A stretch of 7,794 nucleotides of DNA, from NCBI GenBank assembly GCA_005889285.1, contig VBFF01000114.1:1-7794 (forward strand), given 5' to 3'. Made by a program: the position numbers and the translations under genes. The notes under the pieces are model-generated. The model did not search any database. It had not been told where the DNA came from and saw nothing but the letters and a program-made list of their open reading frames with translations. This stretch comes from Chloroflexota bacterium (GTDB lineage Bacteria; Chloroflexota; Dormibacteria; CF-121). Positions 1-6,007 of the stretch are shown here, in pieces (within the stretch, counting starts at the first letter, position 1; the number at the start of each line of letters is the position of its first letter).

Positions 1-1
1 T

Positions 2-235
2 GACGCCACCTCGGCCAAGGAAACCTACGGCGGTGGGCGATACCTCTTCGACACCGTGAAGAACACCGACGGCCTCGTCCTCGAAATGACGGCGGGCTCC
101 CCGGACGTGACGATCGACTTCAATTTCGCCTACAACCCCTCCTGCGCTTACGACGCCCGCTGGGCCTGCCCGCTCGCGCCGCGCGAGAACTGGCTGCCGG
201 TCCCGGTGCGCGCCGGCGAGAAGGTGTTCTCGTGA
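2..235 (+). CDS. DUF1684 family protein, C-terminal part (5' end outside window)
   Basis: Only the last 77 residues are visible and the frame is open from the left edge. The sequence shows the features I associate with the C-terminus of DUF1684 proteins: ETYGGGRYL (7-15), DFNFAYNPSCAY (39-50), then CPLAP and LPVPVRAGEK (56-74). The biochemical role of this family is not established, and nothing here adds to it. The stop codon overlaps the GTG start of the next gene in a GTGA arrangement. This implies co-transcription and translational coupling with the dehydrogenase. The family call is from motif recall and is fairly sure; the full length and start cannot be judged. Confidence 0.8.
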   Translation, partial: DATSAKETYGGGRYLFDTVKNTDGLVLEMTAGSPDVTIDFNFAYNPSCAYDARWACPLAPRENWLPVPVRAGEKVFS

Positions 236-1017
236 GCAAGACCGCCCTCATCACCGGCGCCTCGGGCGGGATCGGCTACGAGCTGGCCCTGCTGTTTGCG
301 CGCGACGGCTTCGATTGCATCGTCGTTGCCCGTAGCCAGGACAAGTTGAAAGAGCTGGCGACCCGGATTGAACGCGAGCATCACGTCAAGACGCTGGTGA
401 TCGTGAAGGACCTTTCCAGGGCGAGCGCCATCGATGAGATCTATGAAGAGGTCACGGCCGCCGGCCTGGCGGTCGACGTCCTGGTCAACAACGCGGGCTT
501 CCCGGTCTTCGGCCTGTTTGTCGAGACTGACCTGCAGATCGAACTCGAGATGTTGCAAGTCAACGTCATCGCGTTGACGGCGCTGACCAAGCTGTTCCTC
601 AGGGGGATGGTCGAGCGGCGCGGCGGCCGTATCCTGAATCTCGCATCGACCGCCGCATTCGAGCCGGGCCCGCTGATGGCCGTCTACTACGCGAGCAAGG
701 CGTACGTCCTCTCGTTTTCCGAGGCGCTGGCCAACGAAGTGCACGGCACCGGGGTCACGGTCACCGCGCTCTGCCCTGGACCGACGCGGACCGGCTTCCA
801 GAAGCGCGGAGTCATGGAAGACTCGCGCCTGGTGCAGGGCAAGATTGCGGACGCGGCCTCCGTCGCGCTGGCCGGCTACCGCGGCCTGATGGCGGGCAAG
901 CCGGTGGTGATTCCCGGGTTCAGCAACAAACTGATCCCCTGGGTGGTTCGGCTCTCACCGCGAGGCGTTGTGACCCGAGTCGTGCGCCGCATGCAGGAAC
1001 GCACGCCCCAGCCTTAG
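232..1017 (+). CDS. Short-chain dehydrogenase/reductase (SDR, DltE/COG0300-like)
   Basis: This is a 261-residue classical SDR, the usual length for the family. Visible motifs are the cofactor loop TGASGGIG (8-15), NNAG (86-89), the structural Asn111, the catalytic Ser139, and the catalytic pair Tyr152 and Lys156 in YYASK. After the second beta strand the sequence reads VVAR, and Arg34 there usually favours NADP(H) over NAD(H). The protein should be a cytosolic oxidoreductase acting on an alcohol or carbonyl; the substrate cannot be read from the sequence. The GTG start is supported by AGAAGG at 219-224 with 7-base spacing, and by the overlap with the upstream stop. The family commonly begins this way, a few residues before the glycine motif. 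The 3' end overlaps the convergent nitrobindin-family gene by 4 bases. Confidence 0.93.
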   Translation: MSKTALITGASGGIGYELALLFARDGFDCIVVARSQDKLKELATRIEREHHVKTLVIVKDLSRASAIDEIYEEVTAAGLAVDVLVNNAGFPVFGLFVETDLQIELEMLQVNVIALTALTKLFLRGMVERRGGRILNLASTAAFEPGPLMAVYYASKAYVLSFSEALANEVHGTGVTVTALCPGPTRTGFQKRGVMEDSRLVQGKIADAASVALAGYRGLMAGKPVVIPGFSNKLIPWVVRLSPRGVVTRVVRRMQERTPQP

Positions 1018-1499
1018 TCCGAGCGGCGGAAGCTCCCCGTAAGGTGGCGCAACGCGACGGCCCCCTCCAATCCCATCTTCAGCTCATAGCGCAGCGTCTC
1101 ACCATCCATCCAGAACGAGCGGCTGATCGATGTCACCGGTTTCGCGGTCGGCGTGCGCCCCACGCTGGCGCACTCGACATCGACGCGGCGGCCATCGACG
1201 CGGCCGAGGGAAATCTCCGCGTAGCCGATCGGCTGCGCGATCACGAACTCCACGCGGCCGTCCCCCACCAGCCGCAGGTAGCCCGCCTCGCCGTGCATCG
1301 GCTGGCCGGTGTCGATCGCCTCAGTCCGCTGGGTGTAGATCAGGAACGGCTTGCCGTTGTGGGTGAAGCGGATTTCTTCGCGGTAACGGAAGGGCTTGAT
1401 GCTCGGGTACTGGCCCTCCCCTTCTCCGCGCCAGGTGCCGAGCAGGAAGCTCACCGGCGTCAGGGCCGGATTCAGCTCGGTGGCAATCATGGGCTCCAT
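1014..1499 (-). CDS. Nitrobindin-family heme-binding beta-barrel protein (DUF1794/THAP4-like)
   Basis: The 161-residue protein matches the length of bacterial nitrobindins. It carries the family signature GTWRGEGEG (21-29), then EEIRFTHNGKPFLIYTQRT (41-59), the HGEAGYLR segment (69-76), and a C-terminal HL motif whose His152 fits the proximal heme ligand. Family members bind ferric heme in a beta barrel and are linked to nitric oxide binding or peroxynitrite chemistry; a cytosolic location is expected as there is no signal peptide. I chose the first ATG, 15 bases after the 3' end of tRNA-Arg on the same strand; a second ATG three codons on is possible. No Shine-Dalgarno sequence is visible for either. 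The stop overlaps that of the convergent SDR gene. Confidence 0.88.
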   Translation of the reverse strand: MEPMIATELNPALTPVSFLLGTWRGEGEGQYPSIKPFRYREEIRFTHNGKPFLIYTQRTEAIDTGQPMHGEAGYLRLVGDGRVEFVIAQPIGYAEISLGRVDGRRVDVECASVGRTPTAKPVTSISRSFWMDGETLRYELKMGLEGAVALRHLTGSFRRSD

Positions 1500-1514
1500 G
1501 TTAGGGACTGAAAA

Positions 1515-1588
1515 TGCCCTCGGCAGGACTCGAACCTGCGACGCCCGCCTTAGGACGGCGGCGCTCTGGTCCCCTGAGCTACGAGGGC
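1515..1588 (-). tRNA. tRNA-Arg (anticodon CCT)
   Basis: On the minus strand this folds as a complete 74-nt cloverleaf. The acceptor GCCCTCG pairs with CGAGGGC and is followed by discriminator A. T8-A9 lead into the D stem GCTC/GAGC. The anticodon stem CCGCC/GGCGG holds the loop GTCCTAA, giving anticodon CCT (decodes AGG). The T stem is GCAGG/CCTGC with loop TTCGAGT. A73 suits arginine. CCA is not encoded; TTTT follows directly. The nitrobindin gene starts 15 bases downstream on the same strand. Confidence 0.96.
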
Positions 1589-1637
1589 ATGCTCCCGGCG
1601 GCGCGCCAGAGAGAGGTTATCATTGACATTCGCCGAT

Positions 1638-1715
1638 CGGGGCGTAGCTCAGCCAGGTTAGAGCGCTCGGTTCGGGACCGAGAGGCCGAAAGTTCAAATC
1701 TTTTCGCCCCGACCA
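1638..1715 (+). tRNA. tRNA-Pro (anticodon CGG), CCA encoded
   Basis: A full cloverleaf of 75 nt plus CCA. The acceptor CGGGGCG pairs with CGCCCCG, followed by A73 and a genomic CCA at 1713-1715. The D stem is GCTC/GAGC. The anticodon stem CTCGG/CCGAG holds the loop TTCGGGA, so the anticodon is CGG (decodes CCG). The T stem GAAAG/CTTTT closes with one G-U pair around TTCAAAT. The C1-G72 pair, A73 and G37 are typical bacterial proline-tRNA identity features. The gene is divergent from tRNA-Arg with 49 bases between them, and convergent with the LuxR regulator. No clear terminator is seen after it. Confidence 0.96.
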
Positions 1716-1777
1716 TCCCCGCGCGACGACACCATCCAGCCCGCGATCTGGGCGCGCGAGTTGAAGCCGAGCTTGTT
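1694..1777 (-). pseudogene. Displaced C-terminal end of the LuxR HTH domain (out of frame)
   Basis: Just past the regulator's TAA, and in a different frame, the minus strand reads NKLGFNSRAQIAGWMVSSR. This is the expected end of a LuxR/GerE helix-turn-helix (last part of the recognition segment plus the final helix). The piece begins one base after the last sense codon of the upstream frame and has no start codon of its own. It is therefore best read as the continuation of the regulator gene after a deletion, not as a separate gene. Its frame runs on to a TGA inside the antisense of the tRNA-Pro 3' half. The family match is seen directly; the deletion is inference from comparison with family memory. 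Confidence 0.7.
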
Positions 1778-3944
1778 AAATGAATAACCTCGTCCCGATC
1801 TGCTTGTTGCTCAGCCCTTCCGCCACCAGCCGGGCGACCTCGGCCTCGCGCTTTCCGAGCAGCGCGACGCCGTTGGGTGGCGCCCCGACTGAAACCTGAG
1901 CGGGCTCCCCAAGCGCCAGCCGGATCGCCTCGTCGCGGCCCAATCGTTTTCCGGCATCCATCGCTGCGTCGAACTTCGACTGCCCGAGCGCCGCGACGGC
2001 CGAGGCTTCCGCCTGCGCGATCAAGGGAGCAAGGATCGGGATGAGGCTTGCCCCGGCCTGCGTTCGGACGGTTTCGGCAGCCCCGATCAGCTGCGCGGCG
2101 AGGCGAGGCTGGCCGGACCCGGCCGCTACGCAGCCCAGCTCATCGAGCAACACGTACTGCGCGACTCGGTCGTCGATCCGTTGCGCGATCGTCAACGCTT
2201 CCGCGTAGAAGCCCTTTGCGTGCTCGAGATCGCCGGTAATCAGGGCCGCGCCACCTGCGTTCAAAAGCATCATTTCGAGGCTGTAGAGATCACCGACCTC
2301 ACGACTGAGACGGACCCCATCTGAGGCGACTGCCTTGACGGTCTCGATATCCCCTCGGAAGAAACCGTCGAATGCACGAGCCTGGAGCAGCGAGATCCTG
2401 GCTGCAAAGTCATCGAGGCCTGTTGTCACGACCGCGGAATCATCGAGCAAGCGCCGGGCGGATCCGGGATCACCGGCCAGGTTCTCGGCGATCGACGCCA
2501 TCGCGAGCCCTTGCGAGAGCAGGGCAGGCCGACCCAGCTCTCTGGCCGTCGCCACCGCTCGCTCGAGCGGCGGCCGGGCGGCTGTCGCGTCGGCCTTCAG
2601 GACTGCAAGGAACCCACGGAGGAAGTAGGCCCAGAACTGGCCCTCCGGATTTCCAGGACCGCAGGCCAGCAGCTCATCCAGCCAGCGCACGCCTTCCGTT
2701 GTCGCCCGCGTGATCCAGTACCACCCCACGGAGGTCACGAGATCGATTCCGCGGTGGGCGTCCCGACGCGTCACGCAATGCCGGAGGACGGCTCGGATGT
2801 TGTCGATCTCCAGGTCCATCCATTCGAGCCAGTCCGCAAGCCGGTAACGAGCCTCTCCCATAGCCTGCTGGCATCTCGACCAGTAGTAGTCGGTGCATCG
2901 CTCGCCGGCGACGACTTCCTCCCCTGCCTCCCGGAGTTTGAGGGCGGAATATTCGCGCATCGTCTCGTGGAGGCGATGGCACGCGACACCGTCGACGTCC
3001 TCTTTCATCACAAGGGACTTGTCGACTAGCGAGGAGAGAAGGTCGAGTGCCGCTGCGACCGGAACGTCATCGCCGGTGCACACGGCCTCCACGTCCTCCA
3101 ACGTGAAGCGTCCGGCGAAGACGCATAACCGCCTCAGCAACGCCCGCTCCGCAGCGGTCAGCAGCTCGTAACTCCAGTCGATCGTCGTGCGCAGCGTCTG
3201 ATGTCGCGGCAGGGCCGCACGGCCCCCTCCGGTGAGGAGACCAAAGCGGTCGTTCAAGCGATCGCGGATCTGCTCCACGGTCAGGACTCGGGTTCTCACC
3301 GCCGCGAGCTCAATCGCGAGCGGCAGGCCGTCGAGCCGCCGGCACACTTCCGCAACGGCAATCTGGTTTGCCCCGGACAACTCGAAGGTGCCGGAAGCGG
3401 CCGCGGCCCGCTCAGTAAAGAGCATGACGGCCTCGTTCCGCCCAAGCCGAGCGAGTGACTCAGCCGCGCTACCCGAAGGGAGCTCGAGCGGCGGGACCGG
3501 GACCACACTGGTGGTAATCACACGTACGTTGGGCGCATCCCTGATCACTGCACCCACGACTTGAGCCGCGGAACCTAGGAGATGTTCACAGTTGTCCACC
3601 AGCAGCAGCAGTTCCTTGTCCTTCAGATAGGAAAGGAGAAGCACGAGCGGCTCGGTGAAGGCCTGATCCCGCAGGTCGAGCGCGGCCAGCACGGCGTTGC
3701 TCACCAGGTCAGGGTCTCGCACGTCGGCCAGCTCGACCAACCAGGCGCCGTCACGGAAGCCACGTGCGAGTTCTGCCGCCATCCGGACCGCAAGGCGGGT
3801 CTTACCGACTCCCCCTGGCCCGACCAGGCTAACCAGGCGGGCCGCGCTGAGCTTCTTTCGAACTTCGGCAAGCTCCCGGCGCCGGCCGATGAAGCTCGTC
3901 GCTTCAGCGGGCAGGTTGCCTGACCGGCGGCTGGGCCTGGCCAT
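1776..3944 (-). CDS. LuxR-family STAND ATPase regulator (NB-ARC + TPR-like + truncated HTH)
   Basis: A 722-residue protein of the COG3903 'predicted ATPase' type. In order it has NLPAEATSFIGR (10-21), Walker A GPGGVGKTR (42-50), Walker B LLLLVDNCEH (112-121), GLPLA (206-210), a winged-helix part with RLHETMREYS (324-333), alpha-helical TPR-like repeats (about 370-650), and the start of a LuxR HTH, KREAEVARLVAEGLSNKQIG (698-717). Such proteins are cytosolic signal-transducing switches: a nucleotide-driven change in the NB-ARC module controls DNA binding by the HTH. Two segments are missing. After TTS (144-146) the conserved sensor-1 stretch beginning Arg-Glu is absent and the sequence jumps to VVPVPPLELP. 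The HTH stops at RLFI before the recognition helix, with the rest in another frame at 1694-1777. As written, the protein should not bind DNA through this domain. The ATG start gives the canonical N-terminus; no Shine-Dalgarno sequence is visible. The gene is divergent from the 4050-6007 operon. Confidence 0.88.
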   Translation of the reverse strand: MARPSRRSGNLPAEATSFIGRRRELAEVRKKLSAARLVSLVGPGGVGKTRLAVRMAAELARGFRDGAWLVELADVRDPDLVSNAVLAALDLRDQAFTEPLVLLLSYLKDKELLLLVDNCEHLLGSAAQVVGAVIRDAPNVRVITTSVVPVPPLELPSGSAAESLARLGRNEAVMLFTERAAAASGTFELSGANQIAVAEVCRRLDGLPLAIELAAVRTRVLTVEQIRDRLNDRFGLLTGGGRAALPRHQTLRTTIDWSYELLTAAERALLRRLCVFAGRFTLEDVEAVCTGDDVPVAAALDLLSSLVDKSLVMKEDVDGVACHRLHETMREYSALKLREAGEEVVAGERCTDYYWSRCQQAMGEARYRLADWLEWMDLEIDNIRAVLRHCVTRRDAHRGIDLVTSVGWYWITRATTEGVRWLDELLACGPGNPEGQFWAYFLRGFLAVLKADATAARPPLERAVATARELGRPALLSQGLAMASIAENLAGDPGSARRLLDDSAVVTTGLDDFAARISLLQARAFDGFFRGDIETVKAVASDGVRLSREVGDLYSLEMMLLNAGGAALITGDLEHAKGFYAEALTIAQRIDDRVAQYVLLDELGCVAAGSGQPRLAAQLIGAAETVRTQAGASLIPILAPLIAQAEASAVAALGQSKFDAAMDAGKRLGRDEAIRLALGEPAQVSVGAPPNGVALLGKREAEVARLVAEGLSNKQIGTRLFI

Positions 3945-4012
3945 GCTGACAAGGACGTTACTACGAGCCCGAGTTACACGATTCCGCTCAGTGGTTAATC
4001 GGTAATTCCACG

Positions 4013-4032
4013 GATTGCAGGACGCTGCAGTC
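4013..4032. promoter_or_regulatory. Inverted repeat in the divergent intergenic region (candidate operator)
   Basis: The left arm GATTGCAG (4013-4020) and the right arm CTGCAGTC (4025-4032) flank GACG. Seven of eight positions pair, and the eighth is a G-T wobble. The site lies between the regulator gene (start 3944) and the plus-strand operon (first ATG 4050), the only gap of any size here, so it could be an operator. It could equally be chance or an RNA hairpin; no T-run follows, so it is not a classical terminator. No confident -35/-10 pair was found in 3945-4049. Confidence 0.3.
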
Positions 4033-4049
4033 TCTCTAGCCTGAGGAGC

Positions 4050-4280
4050 ATGACGGGCGAGCTACCAGTGCAGCACGTGGAGGTGAGTTTCGTGGGCGCG
4101 CCTCCCGCCCAGCAGGTCATGCGCGCGTCGGGGGTGAGTCAGGTAGAAATCCAGGGCACCACATTGCGGTGTCTGGTCTGCGGCAGCTTTCAGCCTTTTC
4201 TCGAAGCCCTGCGCGGTCACGAAGTCATCAGGCTGCGGTCAACATCCGACTCGGAACTCGAAGGAGGAAACTCATGGTAA
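4050..4280 (+). CDS. Orphan fragment resembling the C-terminal accessory domain of an ABC-transporter ATPase
   Basis: The 76-residue frame reads VQHVEVSFVGAPP (7-19), a 'GV' turn then VEIQGTTLRCLVCGSFQPFLEAL (32-54) and HEVIRL (57-62). This pattern (beta strand EVxFxGxPP, 'GTxxRCxVxGSxxPxLxAL', 'HEVxxLxS') is what I recall from the domain after the ATPase core in drug- and ABC-2-type transport ATP-binding proteins. No Walker A, signature or Walker B motif precedes it; the core is absent. The usual closing motif (EPSLEEIFL-like) is not recognisable: the frame instead runs through the next gene's ribosome site and stops 7 bases into it. GAGGAG lies only one base before the ATG, too close for a normal ribosome site. 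It may be a decayed remnant, or a small expressed protein coupled to DUF4389. Confidence 0.45.
   Translation: MTGELPVQHVEVSFVGAPPAQQVMRASGVSQVEIQGTTLRCLVCGSFQPFLEALRGHEVIRLRSTSDSELEGGNSW
4261..4267 (+). promoter_or_regulatory. Ribosome binding site deciding the DUF4389 start
   Basis: A perfect AAGGAGG lies six bases before ATG 4274. This fixes the DUF4389 start there, although the frame stays open about 105 bases further upstream. It is the strongest Shine-Dalgarno sequence in the window. Confidence 0.85.
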
Positions 4281-4912
4281 GCAACTATCCGGTACAGTTC
4301 GACGTCGACCTCCCGACTCGACCACTCGATCGACTCACGACGGGGTTACGGATCTTCGCCGCGATCCCGATCCTCATCCTTCTCGGCCTGCTGTCGCAAG
4401 ACGCCATCGAGGGCGGCGACCATCACATGACGACGACGTTCGCGAGCGGCGTCGGTCTGCTCTTCCTGCCCATCGTCCTGATGCTTCTGTTCCGCCAGAA
4501 GTATCCGCGCTGGTGGTTTGACTGGAACGTCAATCTGCTTCGATTCTCGAACCGCGTCACGGCCTACCTCGCCCTTCTCGATGATCGCTATCCGTCAACT
4601 GATGAGGAGCAGGGCGTGCACCTCAATCTCGACTATCCCGATGCTCGCCAGTTGAATCGCTGGTTGCCTCTGGTCAAGTGGTTCCTCGCCATCCCCCACT
4701 ACATCGTTCTCTTCTTCCTCGGCATCGGCGCCCTGGTTGCGGTGATCGTAGCCTGGTTCGCCATCGTCTTCACCGGGCGGTATCCGGAAAATCTCTTCCG
4801 CTTCGTCGTTGGCGTGATCCGCTGGAGCAACCGGGTCACGGCCTACGCGTTCCTCCTGGTCACCGATGAATACCCGCCTTTCCAGCTTCAACGTATGAGC
4901 CGGGCCACGTGA
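4274..4912 (+). CDS. DUF4389 domain membrane protein
   Basis: The 212-residue protein starts MVSNYPVQFDVDLP. It shows the repeated DUF4389 pattern: an aromatic 'W-S/F-NRVTAY-LL-DxYP' block occurs twice (about 91-107 and 184-201). The second copy is preceded by WLPLVKWFLAIPHYIVLFFLG and AWFAIVFTGRYP (130-150, 160-171). Hydrophobic spans lie near 24-41, 57-73 and 137-167 (long enough for two helices), so it is an inner-membrane protein. The function of the family is unknown. The start is fixed by the strong ribosome site at 4261-4267. Its first bases overlap the stop of the upstream fragment, and its TGA overlaps the GTG start of the next gene, so the three frames are translationally linked. 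Confidence 0.9.
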   Translation: MVSNYPVQFDVDLPTRPLDRLTTGLRIFAAIPILILLGLLSQDAIEGGDHHMTTTFASGVGLLFLPIVLMLLFRQKYPRWWFDWNVNLLRFSNRVTAYLALLDDRYPSTDEEQGVHLNLDYPDARQLNRWLPLVKWFLAIPHYIVLFFLGIGALVAVIVAWFAIVFTGRYPENLFRFVVGVIRWSNRVTAYAFLLVTDEYPPFQLQRMSRAT

Positions 4913-5886
4913 GAGCGGTTGTCTACGACCGGTATGGGCCGCCTGACGTGCAGCGACTCGACGAGGTCGAGGAGCCGGTACCCAAGGAGAAGGAAGTCCT
5001 GGTCAAAGTCCACGCGACGACGGTGAACCGGCTGGACGCTGCGACCCGCGAAGCCAACCAACGTAGCGGGCCGGCCGTCTCCTTCCTCAGCCGCCTGGTA
5101 TTTGGCATCCGCCGGCCGAGGCAACGGATCCTGGGCAGCGAGTTCGCCGGGGAGGTCGTTGGAGTTGGCACCGCTGTCCGCGAGTTCGCGGTCGGTGACC
5201 ACGTCTTCGGCATTACCGGACTCGCCTTCGGTGCACACGCCGAGTTCATCTGCGTTCAGCAGGGCTCTCGTATGGCGCATAAGCCGACCGGTATGAGCTT
5301 CGAGCAGGCGGCGGCGCTCTGCGACGGAGCGCTCAATGCGCTCGCGTGCCTGAAGCAGGCCCACCTACGGAAAGGCCAGACGATCCTCATCTATGGCGCG
5401 TCCGGCGCCATGGGGACTGCCGGGGTGCAGCTTGCTAAGTACTTCGGTGCCGACGTAACGGCGGTGTGCAGCACCAAGAACCTCGAGCTGGTTAGATCGC
5501 TCGGAGCAGACGCGGTGATCGACTACACAAGGGAAGATTTCACCCAGAATGGGCAGGCCTACGACGTCGTCTTCGACGCCGTCGGGAAGCACTCGTTCAA
5601 CAGGTCCCGAGGCTCGCTGAAGCCGGGCGGCAGCTACCTGGCGACCGACGGTTTGCGGAATCTCGGCTTGGTGCTTTGGACAGCGCTAGCCGGAGGCAAG
5701 AGAGTGAGGTTCTCGGTAACCAGCCCGATACCGACGAAGAAGGACGTCCTCTTCCTAAAGGAGCTCGTCGAAGCCGGAAGGTTCCGGCCCGTGATCGATC
5801 GTTCCTACCCGCTCCAGGACGTGGTCGAGGCGACCCGATACGTCGAGACCGAGCAGAAGGTGGGAAACGTCGTCCTGACCGTTTGA
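4909..5886 (+). CDS. Zinc-independent MDR oxidoreductase, NADPH:quinone reductase-like
   Basis: The 325-residue protein has the standard medium-chain dehydrogenase layout and length. The N-terminal GroES-like domain opens with MRAVVYDRYGPPDV, a typical family start, and contains LGSEFAGEVVGVG (75-87) and GDHVFG (96-101). The Rossmann domain follows, with its nucleotide loop in YGASGAMGTAGVQLAKYFGA (162-181). The conserved LGADAVIDYT (198-207) and the C-terminal KVGNVVLTV are present. There is no structural-zinc cysteine cluster. It should be a soluble NAD(P)H-dependent reductase of quinones or enone-type substrates; the exact substrate is unknown. Start GTG 4909 overlaps the DUF4389 stop by four bases with no good Shine-Dalgarno sequence, which points to translational coupling. 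The tail is followed after ten bases by a small membrane-peptide frame. Confidence 0.92.
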   Translation: MRAVVYDRYGPPDVQRLDEVEEPVPKEKEVLVKVHATTVNRLDAATREANQRSGPAVSFLSRLVFGIRRPRQRILGSEFAGEVVGVGTAVREFAVGDHVFGITGLAFGAHAEFICVQQGSRMAHKPTGMSFEQAAALCDGALNALACLKQAHLRKGQTILIYGASGAMGTAGVQLAKYFGADVTAVCSTKNLELVRSLGADAVIDYTREDFTQNGQAYDVVFDAVGKHSFNRSRGSLKPGGSYLATDGLRNLGLVLWTALAGGKRVRFSVTSPIPTKKDVLFLKELVEAGRFRPVIDRSYPLQDVVEATRYVETEQKVGNVVLTV

Positions 5887-5896
5887 AGGTCTAGAG

Positions 5897-6007
5897 ATGA
5901 CCGGCCGAGCCTTCTTTTCGATGCTGATCTTCGTCGGGTTCGTGGTGGCCATTATGTGGTTCGCCGTTCTACCGTCGCTGACGACCTTCAGGCCGACCCT
6001 GCCTTGA
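5897..6007 (+). CDS. Small single-span membrane peptide (36 aa), hypothetical
   Basis: A short frame reads MTGRAFFSMLIFVGFVVAI (1-19), then MWFAVLPSL and a short polar tail ending in TLP. Residues 5-26 are almost wholly hydrophobic and long enough for one transmembrane helix. The Arg at position 4 before the helix suggests a cytoplasmic N-terminus. GAAGG at 5885-5889 lies seven bases before the ATG, a sound ribosome site. It follows the reductase stop by ten bases, so it would be the last cistron of the operon. Its stop abuts, without a gap, the stop of the convergent transporter. I do not recognise a family. It could be a chance frame, but the ribosome site, the helix and the exact fit into the gap favour a gene. 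Confidence 0.55.
   Translation: MTGRAFFSMLIFVGFVVAIMWFAVLPSLTTFRPTLP

Noticed and set aside
148..744. Long minus-strand frame opposite the SDR gene
   Set aside because: No recognisable motif; the plus strand encodes a full SDR with all catalytic residues.
1618..1628. TATCAT (-10-like) and TTGACA (-35-like) just before tRNA-Pro
   Set aside because: TTGACA would place its -10 inside the tRNA gene. TATCAT has good spacing to the tRNA start, but no -35 hexamer is visible 16-18 bases upstream. Not enough for a promoter call.
1716..1775. Possible terminator after tRNA-Pro
   Set aside because: GC-rich but with no stable stem followed by T residues. The stretch is explained as the out-of-frame end of the LuxR HTH.
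2511..3029. Plus-strand frames inside the LuxR regulator
   Set aside because: Shadows of the conserved minus-strand ATPase/TPR coding sequence, which is typical for GC-rich DNA.
4169..4273. Upstream extension of the DUF4389 frame to an earlier ATG
   Set aside because: The extra residues have no family similarity and lie over the ABC-like fragment. The perfect ribosome site sits before ATG 4274.
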